This document shows positions 42,654 to 51,403 of a DNA stretch of 64,000 nucleotides, piece after piece (positions within the stretch are counted from its first letter, which is position 1; each line of letters begins with the position of its first letter). A model generated the notes under the pieces. The model made no database searches, was not told the origin of the DNA, and saw nothing but the letters and a program-made list of their open reading frames with translations. The stretch comes from Rathayibacter sp. VKM Ac-2856. Lineage in GTDB: Bacteria; Actinomycetota; Actinomycetes; Actinomycetales; Microbacteriaceae. A program made the translations under genes and the position numbers. The stretch is taken from positions 1-64,000 of the forward strand of contig NZ_JABMLF010000007.1 of NCBI RefSeq assembly GCF_013205055.1, in the 5' to 3' direction.

Positions 42654-42807
42654 CGGGTCAGCCTAAGAGCCGGTGGGCTTCTTGATGACCCGCGACAGAC
42701 ACTCCCCTTTCGGAACGGCGCTGCGCATTTCAGGCCGAGACGCGACCATGAGGCAACGCTAGGGCAGGCAGGGACCGCAGCGTGCACATTCAAGGCCGCG
42801 ACAATGC

Positions 42808-43149
42808 TCAGGTGGCAGCTTGAACCAGGAGCTGGGCAGCCATGCCAGTGAGGACGATGAGCCCGACGCCCGTCCACGGGATCCACGCGCTGACCCCGCG
42901 CGGCCCGACTTTGAAGAGGAACGCCGCGATCACAGCCACGGAGACGCCGAGGGCGCCGAAGAAGCCGACCGCCATGCCCGCATCAGCCAGTCCGCGGTCG
43001 CAGGGCCTCGCGCTTGCACACGAGTCCGTCGCGAAGCCCATTAGGACGCTGCTCAGCATCGTCCACAAAGCGGCAGGTAGGAGCACGACGACACCGCGGC
43101 CGACCGCCCACCGGTTCGCTCGGTCGCTGGCGTCGTCCACGCCCGTCAC
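42808..43149 (-). CDS. Three-helix membrane protein, 113 aa
   Basis: From GTG 43149. Membrane segments ~18-40, ~58-80 and ~88-108; two Cys in an outer loop (DSCASARPCDRG) may pair. Not recognised. Same strand as the Pr6Pr gene 154 bp downstream. Confidence 0.6.
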   Translation of the reverse strand: MTGVDDASDRANRWAVGRGVVVLLPAALWTMLSSVLMGFATDSCASARPCDRGLADAGMAVGFFGALGVSVAVIAAFLFKVGPRGVSAWIPWTGVGLIVLTGMAAQLLVQAAT

Positions 43150-43279
43150 CGTACGCCCTCCGAACCGACGTCGTCATAGCCCGTTCATCGGGGCGACGAC
43201 GCTGTCCCTCCTCGGGTAGTCACGCCGTGGTGGATAGGCTCGCTGCAGCCGCTCATCGGCTTCCCGTGAGGAGAGAGCT

Positions 43280-43843
43280 GTGCGCCCTGCCAGAGTGCTT
43301 GTCCTAGCCCTGAGCGCTGTGTGCGTCGCGGGAGCCGGCGCAGCGGTGATCGCCGGCCTCGCATCCTCGTCGTCGCAGAACGAGGCGATCTCGACGGCAC
43401 TGATCTCAGACCTCGAGCACCGGAACGCTCAGAGCCTGGTCGAAGGATCGCCGCAGCTCACCGGCCTCGGCGTCCCGGAATCGACCTCGACGCCGGGGCG
43501 GCTTGCGGTGATCATGGAGGATGACGCCCGGCTGCGCGTTCAGCGAGACCGCTACCTCGAGCTCGGGGAGTCCTTCACGGCGTTCGAGACCGACGTGTCG
43601 CTGGACTCGGTGCAGATCACGGGCGACTCGGCCACGGTGACGTTCACCGAGAGCACGACCCTTCAGCGGAGCCCGTACGAGACCGGCGAAGCGGCTCCGG
43701 AGTACGCCTACTCGTTCCCGCAGGAGGCGACGCTGCGCCTACACGCGGGCACCTGGTCAGTCGACACCCTCACCCACGAGACGGCGCACACCCCGGCAGA
43801 CTTCCCGGAAACCGTCGCACCGGACGTCTCCCCCACCAGCTGA
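43280..43843 (+). CDS. Exported/membrane-anchored protein, 187 aa
   Basis: GTG 43280. Signal anchor at ~5-28 without lipobox, then a ~150-residue outer domain (FTAFETDVSLDSVQITGDSA ... TLRLHAGTWSVDTLTHETA), beta-rich as in NTF2-like or SnoaL-like secreted domains. No catalytic motif visible. Unit ends 125 bp before hairpin repeat H2. Confidence 0.65.
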   Translation: MRPARVLVLALSAVCVAGAGAAVIAGLASSSSQNEAISTALISDLEHRNAQSLVEGSPQLTGLGVPESTSTPGRLAVIMEDDARLRVQRDRYLELGESFTAFETDVSLDSVQITGDSATVTFTESTTLQRSPYETGEAAPEYAYSFPQEATLRLHAGTWSVDTLTHETAHTPADFPETVAPDVSPTS

Positions 43844-43968
43844 CACGGCATCACTCCCCAGGAGCATCGCCCGGACCTGACCGGTGAACGCTCGAGACGC
43901 GGAGTGGCGGTGAACTGCGCAGCAGCATCCAGCTCGGATGACGCTCGGGCAGTGCGCAGGTGGCTCCA

Positions 43969-44130
43969 CTGTGGCGGTGCGGTCGAGAAGTGGGGATTTT
44001 GCTGACGCCGCACGCGCCAGACCGGCGGGGAGCCGTCGGTGTCGCCCTGCTCTCGGCCGCGACGCACAGCGCGGCAGAGAGCAGCACCCGCCGGCTCAGC
44101 AGCCCGCTGAACCATCCCCATATGGGACGC
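43969..44130 (+). repeat. Long hairpin repeat H2 ending in the core motif
   Basis: Fills most of a 318-bp gene-free gap (43844-44161). Best-preserved copy: CTGCTCTC-g-GCCGCG (44047-44061), loop ACGCACAG, CGCGGC-a-GAGAGCAG (44070-44084), with outer CCGGCGGG/CCCGCCGG and GCTGA/TCAGC pairs. Shares ~160 bp with H3 at 47196-47356, including CGGTCGAGAA upstream of the stem. Ends with CATCCCCATATGGGACGC. Confidence 0.8.
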
Positions 44131-44161
44131 GACGCTGGGAACGTCGAGGAGGATGGCTGTT

Positions 44162-44677
44162 ATGCCAGTCGTCTTCGATGGAACCGTGTGGACGCACTAC
44201 TCCCAGCTGCAACTCACAACCGGCGCTGCGTCGGTTGAGGATCCTCGTGATGCGTTCGACGGACAAGAGAATGGGCTGTGCGGAGCGAGTTTGCCCGGCG
44301 CCCTCTTCATGCGGACAGGTATCCACACCGGGTACGTACAGGTTCGAGTCAGCACGTTGGACACAGCGCCTGAGCTCGGCTTGTGGGAGGAGATCGTCGA
44401 GGCGAGCTTCCAGCCCGAAGGACCGGATGCGGTGCTTAGCGGATGGTCTGGGGACTCCGCCGCGTCGTTCCAGCTCACGGCGTCCGCCTATCGGGCCCGG
44501 TGGTGCGCTTCCGGCATGGAAGAGGGCCGGCGACAAGATGTCGCCGACGAAGCGCATCCGGCGCCTGACCGGTACGCGCTGTATCTGTGGCCGGCGCCTG
44601 CCTCGGCGGACGCGGTAGTGCGGCGAACCTCGGCAATTGCCGCGTACTGGCACAACGACGCCTCTCCGCGCAGCTAG
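44162..44677 (+). CDS. Hypothetical protein, 171 aa
   Basis: ATG 44162, 8 nt after GAGGAGG (an ATG at 44153 overlaps that site). Soluble, beta-rich, Trp-rich (GLWEEIVEASFQPEG, YALYLWPAPASADAVV). The look is of immunity- or sugar-binding-type beta-sandwich proteins, but no family can be named. Single-gene unit between H2 and the sortase gene. Confidence 0.65.
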   Translation: MPVVFDGTVWTHYSQLQLTTGAASVEDPRDAFDGQENGLCGASLPGALFMRTGIHTGYVQVRVSTLDTAPELGLWEEIVEASFQPEGPDAVLSGWSGDSAASFQLTASAYRARWCASGMEEGRRQDVADEAHPAPDRYALYLWPAPASADAVVRRTSAIAAYWHNDASPRS

Positions 44678-44757
44678 CTTCACTAGGGCGATCGCTCGTT
44701 CGGTGAACGATCTCCAGCAGCGATGCGGGTGAGAGCGGCACACCTAGACTCCTGCGC

Positions 44758-45534
44758 ATGACTGCTTCGTCATCCGTGGACGTGTCGCGGCGCCGACGTC
44801 GTCCGGCTCGTCGCCGCCTGTCCTTCTTCGGCGTCTTGGGTGAGCTGCTGATGACCGCAGGGGTGCTCGTTCTGCTGTTCCTCGCCTGGCAGCTGTGGTG
44901 GAACGATGCGGTGATCGCAGGGCGGCAGGAAGATCAAGCGGCCGAGCTGCGCCAGAGCTGGGGCGATGACGCGCCGTCCGCGGAGGCGCCGTCCGAGCCG
45001 ACCGCTGAGCCGGCCGTCCCCGGTGACCCGGTGATCGCGCCGGTCGCAGCTCTGGACACCACGTTCGGCAACCTCTACATCCCCCGGTACGGCGAGGGGT
45101 GGGTGCGCACGATCGCTGAGGGCGTCGACGCGGAGAACGTGCTCGACGTGGGCAGCATCGGCCACTACCCGGGAACGCAGATGCCCGGCGAAATGGGGAA
45201 CTTCGCGATCGCGGCGCACCGCTCCGCCGCCGGCGGAGGAATGCACCTCATCGATGAGCTGCAACTAGGTGACGCGATCTACATCGAGACCGCCGACGGC
45301 TGGTACACCTATCGGTTCCGGAACCTCGAATACGTGCAGCCCTCCGAAGTGCAGGTCATCGATCCGGTCCCCTGGACGAGCGACGTCGTTCCGACGGATC
45401 GTCTGATCACGATGACGAGCTGCAATCCGCTGCTGTCGACCGCGGAGCGGATCATCGCCTACGGCGTCTTCGAGTCGTGGCAGCCCCGCTCCGCAGGAGC
45501 GCCTGCCGAACTCGCTTCTTCCCTCGCGACCTGA
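44758..45534 (+). CDS. Class E-type sortase
   Basis: 258 residues: basic N-terminus, membrane anchor ~28-47, then the sortase barrel at ~100-240. Catalytic His in NFAIAAHRSAAGGG, Cys in RLITMTSCNPLLST, Arg in TAERIIAYG. Class E sortases attach proteins to the wall in high-GC actinobacteria. No LPXTG/LAXTG substrate is obvious in the neighbouring genes, so targets probably lie elsewhere. Confidence 0.88.
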   Translation: MTASSSVDVSRRRRRPARRRLSFFGVLGELLMTAGVLVLLFLAWQLWWNDAVIAGRQEDQAAELRQSWGDDAPSAEAPSEPTAEPAVPGDPVIAPVAALDTTFGNLYIPRYGEGWVRTIAEGVDAENVLDVGSIGHYPGTQMPGEMGNFAIAAHRSAAGGGMHLIDELQLGDAIYIETADGWYTYRFRNLEYVQPSEVQVIDPVPWTSDVVPTDRLITMTSCNPLLSTAERIIAYGVFESWQPRSAGAPAELASSLAT

Positions 45535-45651
45535 CGTCCGGCGTCGGCGCTGGCACCGCGACGAGGGCGGCGAGCCGGTTTCATGCTGCGGCAGACGTTT
45601 GCGGGTGGGGTGGACATGTACAGGATGAACCCGCTTTCGAAGGAGCCCGTC

Positions 45652-46293
45652 ATGACTGCCGCCCCTGACCGAGACCCCCTGGACGTCCTGCTGGATGAGT
45701 CCAGCCCCCGCACATCGACAGTGACGAACGACGTCGCTGTCGAGCTGGCCGAGCTTCAGCAGCTCGCGGCGGCAGAGGCCCGCGTCAACCGTCACCGCTG
45801 GGCGCGTCCTGCGGTCGCCGGAGTGGCGTCGCTGGTACTGCTCGGTGGCATGGCGACCGCGGCCGCCGCGGCGACGGGCGCGTGGTCGCCGTGGGCGGAG
45901 ACGCCGGACGCCTCGATCACCTATTCGCTGCCCAGCGGCGTCCAGTGTGAGGAGCGCATGGGAGACGTTCAAGGGACCGATCCGGCGGCCGTCGCCGTGG
46001 TCGAGAACTTCTACCAGACGACCGACGTCGACGCCCTCCTCAGCGACGGCGCGCTCGAGGCGACCATCGCGCAGCTGCGTACCGAGGACCGATCCTTCAT
46101 CAACGCTGACGGATCCCGCACGCCGGCCGGCTACGGCACCGAGTTCTACAACGCCGACCGGGAGTACTCGACCGCCGTCGGGCGCATCATCAGCAACGCT
46201 CTCGACGCCGAACTTGCTGCGCAGGACGTCGCCGTCGACGCCGCGAACCTCAGCATCGCCGGAGAGGCCCACTGCCCCGGAGCGACCTGGTGA
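45652..46293 (+). CDS. Membrane-anchored protein coupled to an ECF sigma factor
   Basis: 213 residues from ATG 45652 (AAGGAG 6 nt upstream). Cytoplasmic N-terminus ~1-45 (DPLDVLLDESSPRT), one membrane segment ~52-72, outer domain with two Cys (QCEERM, EAHCPG). The stop overlaps the sigma gene start by 4 bp. Topology is that of an anti-sigma factor, though no zinc motif (HxxxCxxC) is seen and the order (regulator first) is unusual. Anti-sigma role inferred. Confidence 0.65.
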   Translation: MTAAPDRDPLDVLLDESSPRTSTVTNDVAVELAELQQLAAAEARVNRHRWARPAVAGVASLVLLGGMATAAAAATGAWSPWAETPDASITYSLPSGVQCEERMGDVQGTDPAAVAVVENFYQTTDVDALLSDGALEATIAQLRTEDRSFINADGSRTPAGYGTEFYNADREYSTAVGRIISNALDAELAAQDVAVDAANLSIAGEAHCPGATW

Positions 46294-46835
46294 CCCGCCA
46301 GAAGTCCGATGAGGCGGAGCGACTCAGTGAGGCTCTGCGCGTCGCCTCGCCCGACCTGCTCAAGTACCTGCAACGCCGCCTCCCTCTCGAGGACGCCGCC
46401 GACGCGCTCGGGGACGTCATGCTCACCGCATGGCGCCGTGTCGGCGCCCTCCCCCGCACCGCGGAGGAGTCGAGGATGTGGCTCTTCGGCATCGCCCGGA
46501 ACGTCCTCTCGAACAGCACCCGCACTTCGAACAGACGAACCGACCTCTCCGGCCGGCTCCGCGGCGTCCTCGCGACCGCTCCCACCGAAGGACGCCCCGC
46601 CGACGAAGGAGTCGACGTGCGCGACGCGATCGCCAGGCTCGCGCCAGAACAGGCCGAGCTCGTCCGCCTCATCCACTGGGACGGCTTCTCCATCACCGAA
46701 GCCGGACAACTCCTCGGCTTCCCCGCGTCCACCGCACGCACCCGCTATCAACGAGCACGAGAAGACCTGCGGTCAACCCTGGCGGCATCACCAGCACGCG
46801 ACGACGACGCCAAGCCTCTTCGAGCGGTCCGCTGA
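46290..46835 (+). CDS. ECF-type RNA polymerase sigma factor
   Basis: 181 residues from GTG 46290. Region 2 at ~20-90 (DAADALGDVMLTAWRRVGAL and RMWLFGIARNVLSN); region 4 at ~120-170 (LAPEQAELVRLIHWDGFSI, AGQLLGFPASTARTRYQRA). No extra C-terminal domain. Its target promoters may include the sortase/exported genes nearby; no shared -35 AAC motif could be verified. Confidence 0.88.
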   Translation: MTRQKSDEAERLSEALRVASPDLLKYLQRRLPLEDAADALGDVMLTAWRRVGALPRTAEESRMWLFGIARNVLSNSTRTSNRRTDLSGRLRGVLATAPTEGRPADEGVDVRDAIARLAPEQAELVRLIHWDGFSITEAGQLLGFPASTARTRYQRAREDLRSTLAASPARDDDAKPLRAVR

Positions 46836-46920
46836 AAGCGTCCCGCTGATCGATCCTCCTACGGGGCGAGGCGGTCGCGGGGTGGAACACTCTGCGGTAG
46901 CTTCACGACCGGGGGTGGTC

Positions 46921-47145
46921 ATGGTGGAAGTGCTTAAGGGCGTGAGCCTGCTCGCGTCGGGTGTCGTGATCGCCTTCCTCTGCTCGGTGTCGGGGTTTCA
47001 GGCCGGCGTTCGTGCGGACCTGGATCAGACCGGGGGCCAACTCAGCCCGGTCCTGCTCGTGGGCTTTCTGATCGGACTCGTCGTGTCAGCCGTCGGCGCG
47101 ATCGTGCTCTACCGGTGCTACGAGCGTGCCCGCGGCGTTCGCTAG
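46921..47145 (+). CDS. Small membrane protein, 74 aa; paralogue of 41213-41482
   Basis: ATG 46921. Two membrane segments and the same FQAGVRADLDQTGGQLSP loop. Upstream ~60 bp (core motif variant, then CTCTGCGGTAG and TTCACGACCG) match the region before 41213. The C-terminus stops earlier. See the paralogue for description. Confidence 0.7.
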   Translation: MVEVLKGVSLLASGVVIAFLCSVSGFQAGVRADLDQTGGQLSPVLLVGFLIGLVVSAVGAIVLYRCYERARGVR

Positions 47146-47195
47146 CTGCTAGCCGTAATCCGCAGCCGGGGCGTCACGCGCTGTGGACACGCGGC

Positions 47196-47356
47196 CTGTG
47201 GCGATGCGGTCGAGAAACGGAGACTTCGCTGACGCCTCACGCGACAGACCGACGGGGGCCGCCGGTGCCGCCCTGCTCTGGGCCGCGACGCACAGCGCGG
47301 GCGAGAGCAGCACCCGCCCGCTCACCGGCCACTGAATGACCCCTGTGCGGAACGAC
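47196..47356 (+). repeat. Long hairpin repeat H3 ending in a degenerate core motif
   Basis: CTGCTCTggg and gcGAGAGCAG arms around CCGCGACGCACAGCGCGG; outer blocks as in H2. Ends GACCCCTGTGCGGAACGAC, with the core's centre changed. Confidence 0.75.
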
Positions 47357-47388
47357 GAACGGGCGGGCGCCCCCTAAAATCAGCGCTC

Positions 47389-47847
47389 GTGCGGTTTCGC
47401 CCGAATATCCAGCTCCGTTTCGGCATACTCCTGCCCGCAGCTCTGATCTGCGTGCCGGCAGCGACAGTATGGAAGCCCGGCCTCGCGCTGGACGAGCAGC
47501 TGGTCTTCATCGTCATCTTCGCGGTCGTCATACCGCTCGCTGCGCGGTGGGTTGTTTTCAGCGGCGTCAGCCTGCGAGAGAACGACCTCACCGTCCACGG
47601 GGTCTGGTGGTCCCGACGCGTCCCTCGCGACCAGACCATCCGAGTGCGCCAAAAAGCCGGCTTGATGGTCCTGCACTGGCGCGACCGTCACGGCCGCATC
47701 CGGCACACACCGATGATCGCCTTCACGTCCGCATCCAACGATCCCTCATGGGCCGCAAGTCACAACACTCACGTAGCTCGAGCGGTCAACGACTGGATTG
47801 CCGGCGGAGACGGGCGCGGCGCGGGTCGCAGAGTCAAGGACAACTAG
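47389..47847 (+). CDS. Membrane protein with PH-like cytoplasmic domain, 152 aa
   Basis: GTG 47389. Two membrane segments (~12-28, ~36-55), then a compact domain (VSLRENDLTVHGVWWSRRVP ... GLMVLHWRDRHGR) of the bacterial PH-domain type common in small actinobacterial membrane proteins. No enzyme motif. Unit between H3 and the core motif at 47867. Confidence 0.65.
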   Translation: MRFRPNIQLRFGILLPAALICVPAATVWKPGLALDEQLVFIVIFAVVIPLAARWVVFSGVSLRENDLTVHGVWWSRRVPRDQTIRVRQKAGLMVLHWRDRHGRIRHTPMIAFTSASNDPSWAASHNTHVARAVNDWIAGGDGRGAGRRVKDN

Positions 47848-47998
47848 AACCTTGCGTGCCGGTGAACCATCCCCATACGGAACGCTCCATCGACTCTCCC
47901 GTGGGTGCGAGACTCGGAAGAAGACCCATCGTTACAGTGCCAGCGCTCCTCTCCTTCGCAGCGCGGTACGTTGTGCTGACGAGGCACAGGGGGATGCG

Positions 47999-48424
47999 GT
48001 GGAATCGACAACGCGCCTGAGGTGGGTGACCGGAGCCGCAGTGATGGCGCTCACGACGACGCTCATGGCCGGGTGTTCCGGCCCCGACACCGAGGCCTAC
48101 TCCGATTTCAAGCGGGCACAAGACGAGCGAGACGCTCTTCCCGACGTCGGCACTGTAGGAGACGGCTACGACCCCGCCTCGATCCGTTACGTCGGCTCAG
48201 CCGACGGATTGGACGTCTGGATCGGGTCGCAGATCACGACCGGAGGCCGGTGCGTGATCGTGGACGGAGAAGGCGAAAACGAAGACGGAAGCGGCTGCGG
48301 GGATGAGTTGTCGCTGAACGGAGCATGGGTCGTTCAGATACACACCGATGGCGCCGGTCCGGACGACGCTGATGGCCTCGACTGGACGAGCCTCGGTGAA
48401 AACGTCTCTATCCGCCGGTACTAA
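47999..48424 (+). CDS. Putative lipoprotein, 141 aa
   Basis: GTG 47999. Signal peptide with lipobox LMAGC (Cys ~26). The mature domain has two Cys (GRCVIVDG, GSGCGDEL), likely a disulfide, and ends with a LDWTSLGENVSI motif. The 51400-51864 lipoprotein has the same plan (two Cys, WTPLSENVYV end), so the two are distant paralogues. Function unknown. Confidence 0.7.
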   Translation: MESTTRLRWVTGAAVMALTTTLMAGCSGPDTEAYSDFKRAQDERDALPDVGTVGDGYDPASIRYVGSADGLDVWIGSQITTGGRCVIVDGEGENEDGSGCGDELSLNGAWVVQIHTDGAGPDDADGLDWTSLGENVSIRRY

Positions 48425-48570
48425 CCACCCCGTTCCTCACGTCGACCGCGCGGACGAGCATGTGAGAACGACCCCTACCGGCCGTCCGGTCGACCATCCC
48501 CATACGGGACGCAGGACAGTTGCAGTCGTCCGGCGGGCGGCGCTCCCGGCAGTAGAGGATCATCCGTGTC

Positions 48571-48984
48571 ATGCCAGCATTCACAGGGCGGCCCTGGGTG
48601 TTCGATGCGCTCGGGTCAAGCTCCGACCTCGATACCGCAATCGAGTCGGCAGAGGACGACGGCGGTCTCGTCCGCCTCGACGCGCGGGCGATGCGGACGG
48701 CGGACGAACTCTGGGACGTGTACGGCCGTCACTTCTCGTTCCCGACCACAGTGGAGAACTGGCCGGCTTTTCACGAGTACATCCGCGACCTGTCCTGGTT
48801 CCAGGCCTTCTCCTACTTGACCGTCATCGAGCACGCCGCGTTCATCCTCGCCGACGAACCGCTGGAACGAGCGACCTTCCGGCGGCTGCTGAGCTCCGCC
48901 GGGCAAGCGTGGGAGAACAGCCCGGTGAAAGAGTTCCGCTTCAACTCAGTGTTCCTGTTCGATGTGAGCCCATCGACAGGGTGA
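48571..48984 (+). CDS. Barstar-family protein
   Basis: 137 residues from ATG 48571. VRLDARAMRTADELWDVYGR, FPTTVENWPAFHEYIRDLSW is the barstar fold signature, with the Trp/Asp-rich helix that fills the active site of barnase-like RNases. No barnase-like gene is adjacent, so this is an orphan inhibitor, perhaps immunity against a toxin of other strains. Single-gene unit with core motifs on both sides (48494 and 49062). Confidence 0.8.
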   Translation: MPAFTGRPWVFDALGSSSDLDTAIESAEDDGGLVRLDARAMRTADELWDVYGRHFSFPTTVENWPAFHEYIRDLSWFQAFSYLTVIEHAAFILADEPLERATFRRLLSSAGQAWENSPVKEFRFNSVFLFDVSPSTG

Positions 48985-49152
48985 CGCGAGGCGGGATCCG
49001 GTTGCTTGAGGATCCTCTCGCGGCCAGGAGGAGCACGCGTCCGCTCAGCCGCCCGATGAGCGATCCCCATACGGAACGCTCCCGGCACCTTGGTGCGGTT
49101 GGACGGTCGAGGAAATCACTGCTCATCTGCTCAGGGGCGTCAGAATGGCGAA

Positions 49153-50028
49153 ATGATCGACGTCGACCTGGCACTGAGCCGCTTCGTAAGCGGAGTCGAC
49201 GCAGAGGGGCTCCGCGCCCTGGGCGTCGTCATACGGGTCGGTGATCAGCAGAGACAACACCGCTGGCGCAACGACGACCGCACGAACATCTACTCGGTCT
49301 CCAAGGGCGTGTCGGTCCTGGCCGCTGGACTCGCCTTCGATGAGGAACTGCTGACCCCTGCCTCGCGGGTCGGACAGCTGCTACCAGCCGCCTCCCTCGG
49401 AGCGGACGTCGACGGAGTGACGATCGAGCACCTGCTGTCGATGACCAGCGGTATCGACTTCCCGTGGTTCGAGAGCGACCCCTGGCCGGAAGCCGACCTT
49501 GCACACGCCATGCTCAGCAAGCCTTCCCGCGGGCCCGGCCTCGTCTTCCAGTACTCCGACGCCAGCACGTACGTCGCGATGCGGATGCTGGGCGCGATCG
49601 TCGGCGACGTCCGAGACTGGCTGATCCCCAGGCTGTTCACACCGCTGGGCATCGACGATCCCGAGTGGCACCGATGCCCGCACGGATGGATCATCGCCGG
49701 CAGCGGCCTCGAGCTGCGAACGGAGGAGTTAGCCAGCGTCGGCCAGCTCCTCCGCGACCGCGGGATGTGGAACGGCCGACAGTTGATCAGTGCACAACGG
49801 ATCGACCGCATGCACAGTTCGTGGATCGACACGGGCGGCCCCGCTCCGTTCACGCGCTACGGCTTAGCGGGCTGGGACGGACCGCGTGACTGCTGGCGAC
49901 TCGACGGTGCACGAGGACAGTACGTCGTTGTAGACGCTGCACTCGACGCCGTCATCACCATCACCGCCGACGAGCCAGAACGCGACCACCGGCTCGCTGA
50001 ACTCGCCGCGGACGCCCTACTCGGATAA
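49153..50028 (+). CDS. Serine hydrolase, class C beta-lactamase-like
   Basis: 291 residues from ATG 49153. SxxK motif in NIYSVSKGVSVLA (residue ~50), second motif YSDAS (~140, in place of YxN), and the C-terminal region without a clear KTG (RLDGARGQYVVV). No signal peptide, hence probably cytoplasmic esterase/peptidase and not a beta-lactamase. Unit between core motifs 49062 and 50088. Confidence 0.8.
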   Translation: MIDVDLALSRFVSGVDAEGLRALGVVIRVGDQQRQHRWRNDDRTNIYSVSKGVSVLAAGLAFDEELLTPASRVGQLLPAASLGADVDGVTIEHLLSMTSGIDFPWFESDPWPEADLAHAMLSKPSRGPGLVFQYSDASTYVAMRMLGAIVGDVRDWLIPRLFTPLGIDDPEWHRCPHGWIIAGSGLELRTEELASVGQLLRDRGMWNGRQLISAQRIDRMHSSWIDTGGPAPFTRYGLAGWDGPRDCWRLDGARGQYVVVDAALDAVITITADEPERDHRLAELAADALLG

Positions 50029-50127
50029 CAACGCCGGAGGGGCATAGGCACCCAGCGACTCCCTACAAGATCACCGTTTCGGTGGACGATCCCCATACGG
50101 GATGTCCTGCTCCGGGCGGGTTCCGCT

Positions 50128-50577
50128 TCATCGTCGCGGTGCCATTTCTTCGGTAGAGGCGATCCGCTCGCCGGAGATGTCAACCTGGACCGGCGCGGTG
50201 CTGTCGAGACCTTCGGGTGCATCGAGCACGAAGCTCCACAGCGCGGCGTCCTCCTGACATCCGGCGGGGTCGACCTGCTGCTTCGTCTCGATCAGCAGGC
50301 GGTCCGGGGCCAGGACTTCAATCGTGACGGGGACGACCGGGCAGTTCCCACTTCCCGTGAGGGTCAGCTCAAAGCCATCTCCGTCATCGAGCCAGCGGAC
50401 TCGACTCGCCTCGAATGCCTCGACACCACCTCGATAGAAGGAGCGATACACCGCCCCTTCTGGAGCTGGCTCACTCGACCCCAGCCCCGGTAGCCTCTGC
50501 GGCTCGGCACGTGCGCAGCCGAGCATCAGCAACCCGATCCCACAGATCCCGACCACTATCACTGCACGCCCTCGCAT
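50128..50577 (-). CDS. Putative lipoprotein, 149 aa
   Basis: ATG 50577. Lipobox LMLGC (Cys ~21); mature part with two Cys (GSGNCPVVP, PAGCQEDA) and a beta-rich body ending in DISGERIAS. Not recognised. Minus strand, but its unit is still preceded and followed by plus-strand core motifs (50088 and 50695). Confidence 0.7.
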   Translation of the reverse strand: MRGRAVIVVGICGIGLLMLGCARAEPQRLPGLGSSEPAPEGAVYRSFYRGGVEAFEASRVRWLDDGDGFELTLTGSGNCPVVPVTIEVLAPDRLLIETKQQVDPAGCQEDAALWSFVLDAPEGLDSTAPVQVDISGERIASTEEMAPRR

Positions 50578-50735
50578 GCGCGACAGCCTAAGCGGCTCGT
50601 CCGATCGCAGGAGCGGTCCAGGATCGCAGAGCTATCCCCGACCGCACTCGCTCTCCGCGGTGGAGCCGCTGCGTCAGGATGCGTCTGTGACCGCCCCCCC
50701 GTACGGGACGGCCGCGCTCCGCTTCCGGGGCTCGA

Positions 50736-50966
50736 CTACCGGCGCCGAAACGCTCCATACAGTGCGCCGAGGACGATCAGGCTGCCGATTCCGACGAGGA
50801 CCCAGGTACGGGGATCCTCGTTGACGCTGGTGCACACGCCTGGCGAGTTCACGTACTCCACGCAGCTACCCGAACGGTCACCGGCGAGAAGGACCACCGC
50901 GACGAGAGCAACCAACGCGATCGCGAGCCACCACCACCGAACGCGACGCCGAACCAATGCACCCAT
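50736..50966 (-). CDS. Small membrane protein, 76 aa
   Basis: ATG 50966. Two membrane segments (~10-28, ~52-72) with a short outer loop containing two Cys (GSCVEYVNSPGVC). Not recognised. Confidence 0.6.
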   Translation of the reverse strand: MGALVRRRVRWWWLAIALVALVAVVLLAGDRSGSCVEYVNSPGVCTSVNEDPRTWVLVGIGSLIVLGALYGAFRRR

Positions 50967-51088
50967 GACCAGACCGTACGACGACAGTGGTTCATCGAGG
51001 AGGCGGCCAGGTCTCGATAGTTCATCGATGTGGCCTGCCGCTGGCCTCTACCGACGGAGTTGACCGGTGCCAGAAGGTGGCAGGAGCG

Positions 51089-51403
51089 TTAAGTACCCCT
51101 GAGCTGTCCCCACCCGAAGAAGCTCTCCGCGATGAAGTCTTGAAGGTCGCTCTGCACGGCCAGAGCGAGGACGGACACGGAGACGCCGCTCTGAAGCTCT
51201 CGCGATGAGCCCATCTCGTCGAGGACAGCCCACTGCGCGATGACGCTGCCGTCCTCGAGGCGATCTGCAGGACTCAGAGGAGAACCGTCCGGCCACTCTG
51301 CGAGCCGCACGAAGTGCAGCCGAAGTGACGAGCGTTCGTCCTCGTGCAGCATCTCCTCGAACACGGGAACGAGCGCCAGTCGAAGCTCCTCGATCGTCGT
51401 CAC
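51089..51403 (-). CDS. Hypothetical protein, 104 aa
   Basis: GTG 51403, overlapping the upstream lipoprotein stop by 4 bp. Soluble, acidic (TIEELRLALVPVFEEMLHED ... AQWAVLDEMGSSRELQSG). No family. Coupled to the lipoprotein gene. Confidence 0.6.
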   Translation of the reverse strand: MTTIEELRLALVPVFEEMLHEDERSSLRLHFVRLAEWPDGSPLSPADRLEDGSVIAQWAVLDEMGSSRELQSGVSVSVLALAVQSDLQDFIAESFFGWGQLRGT

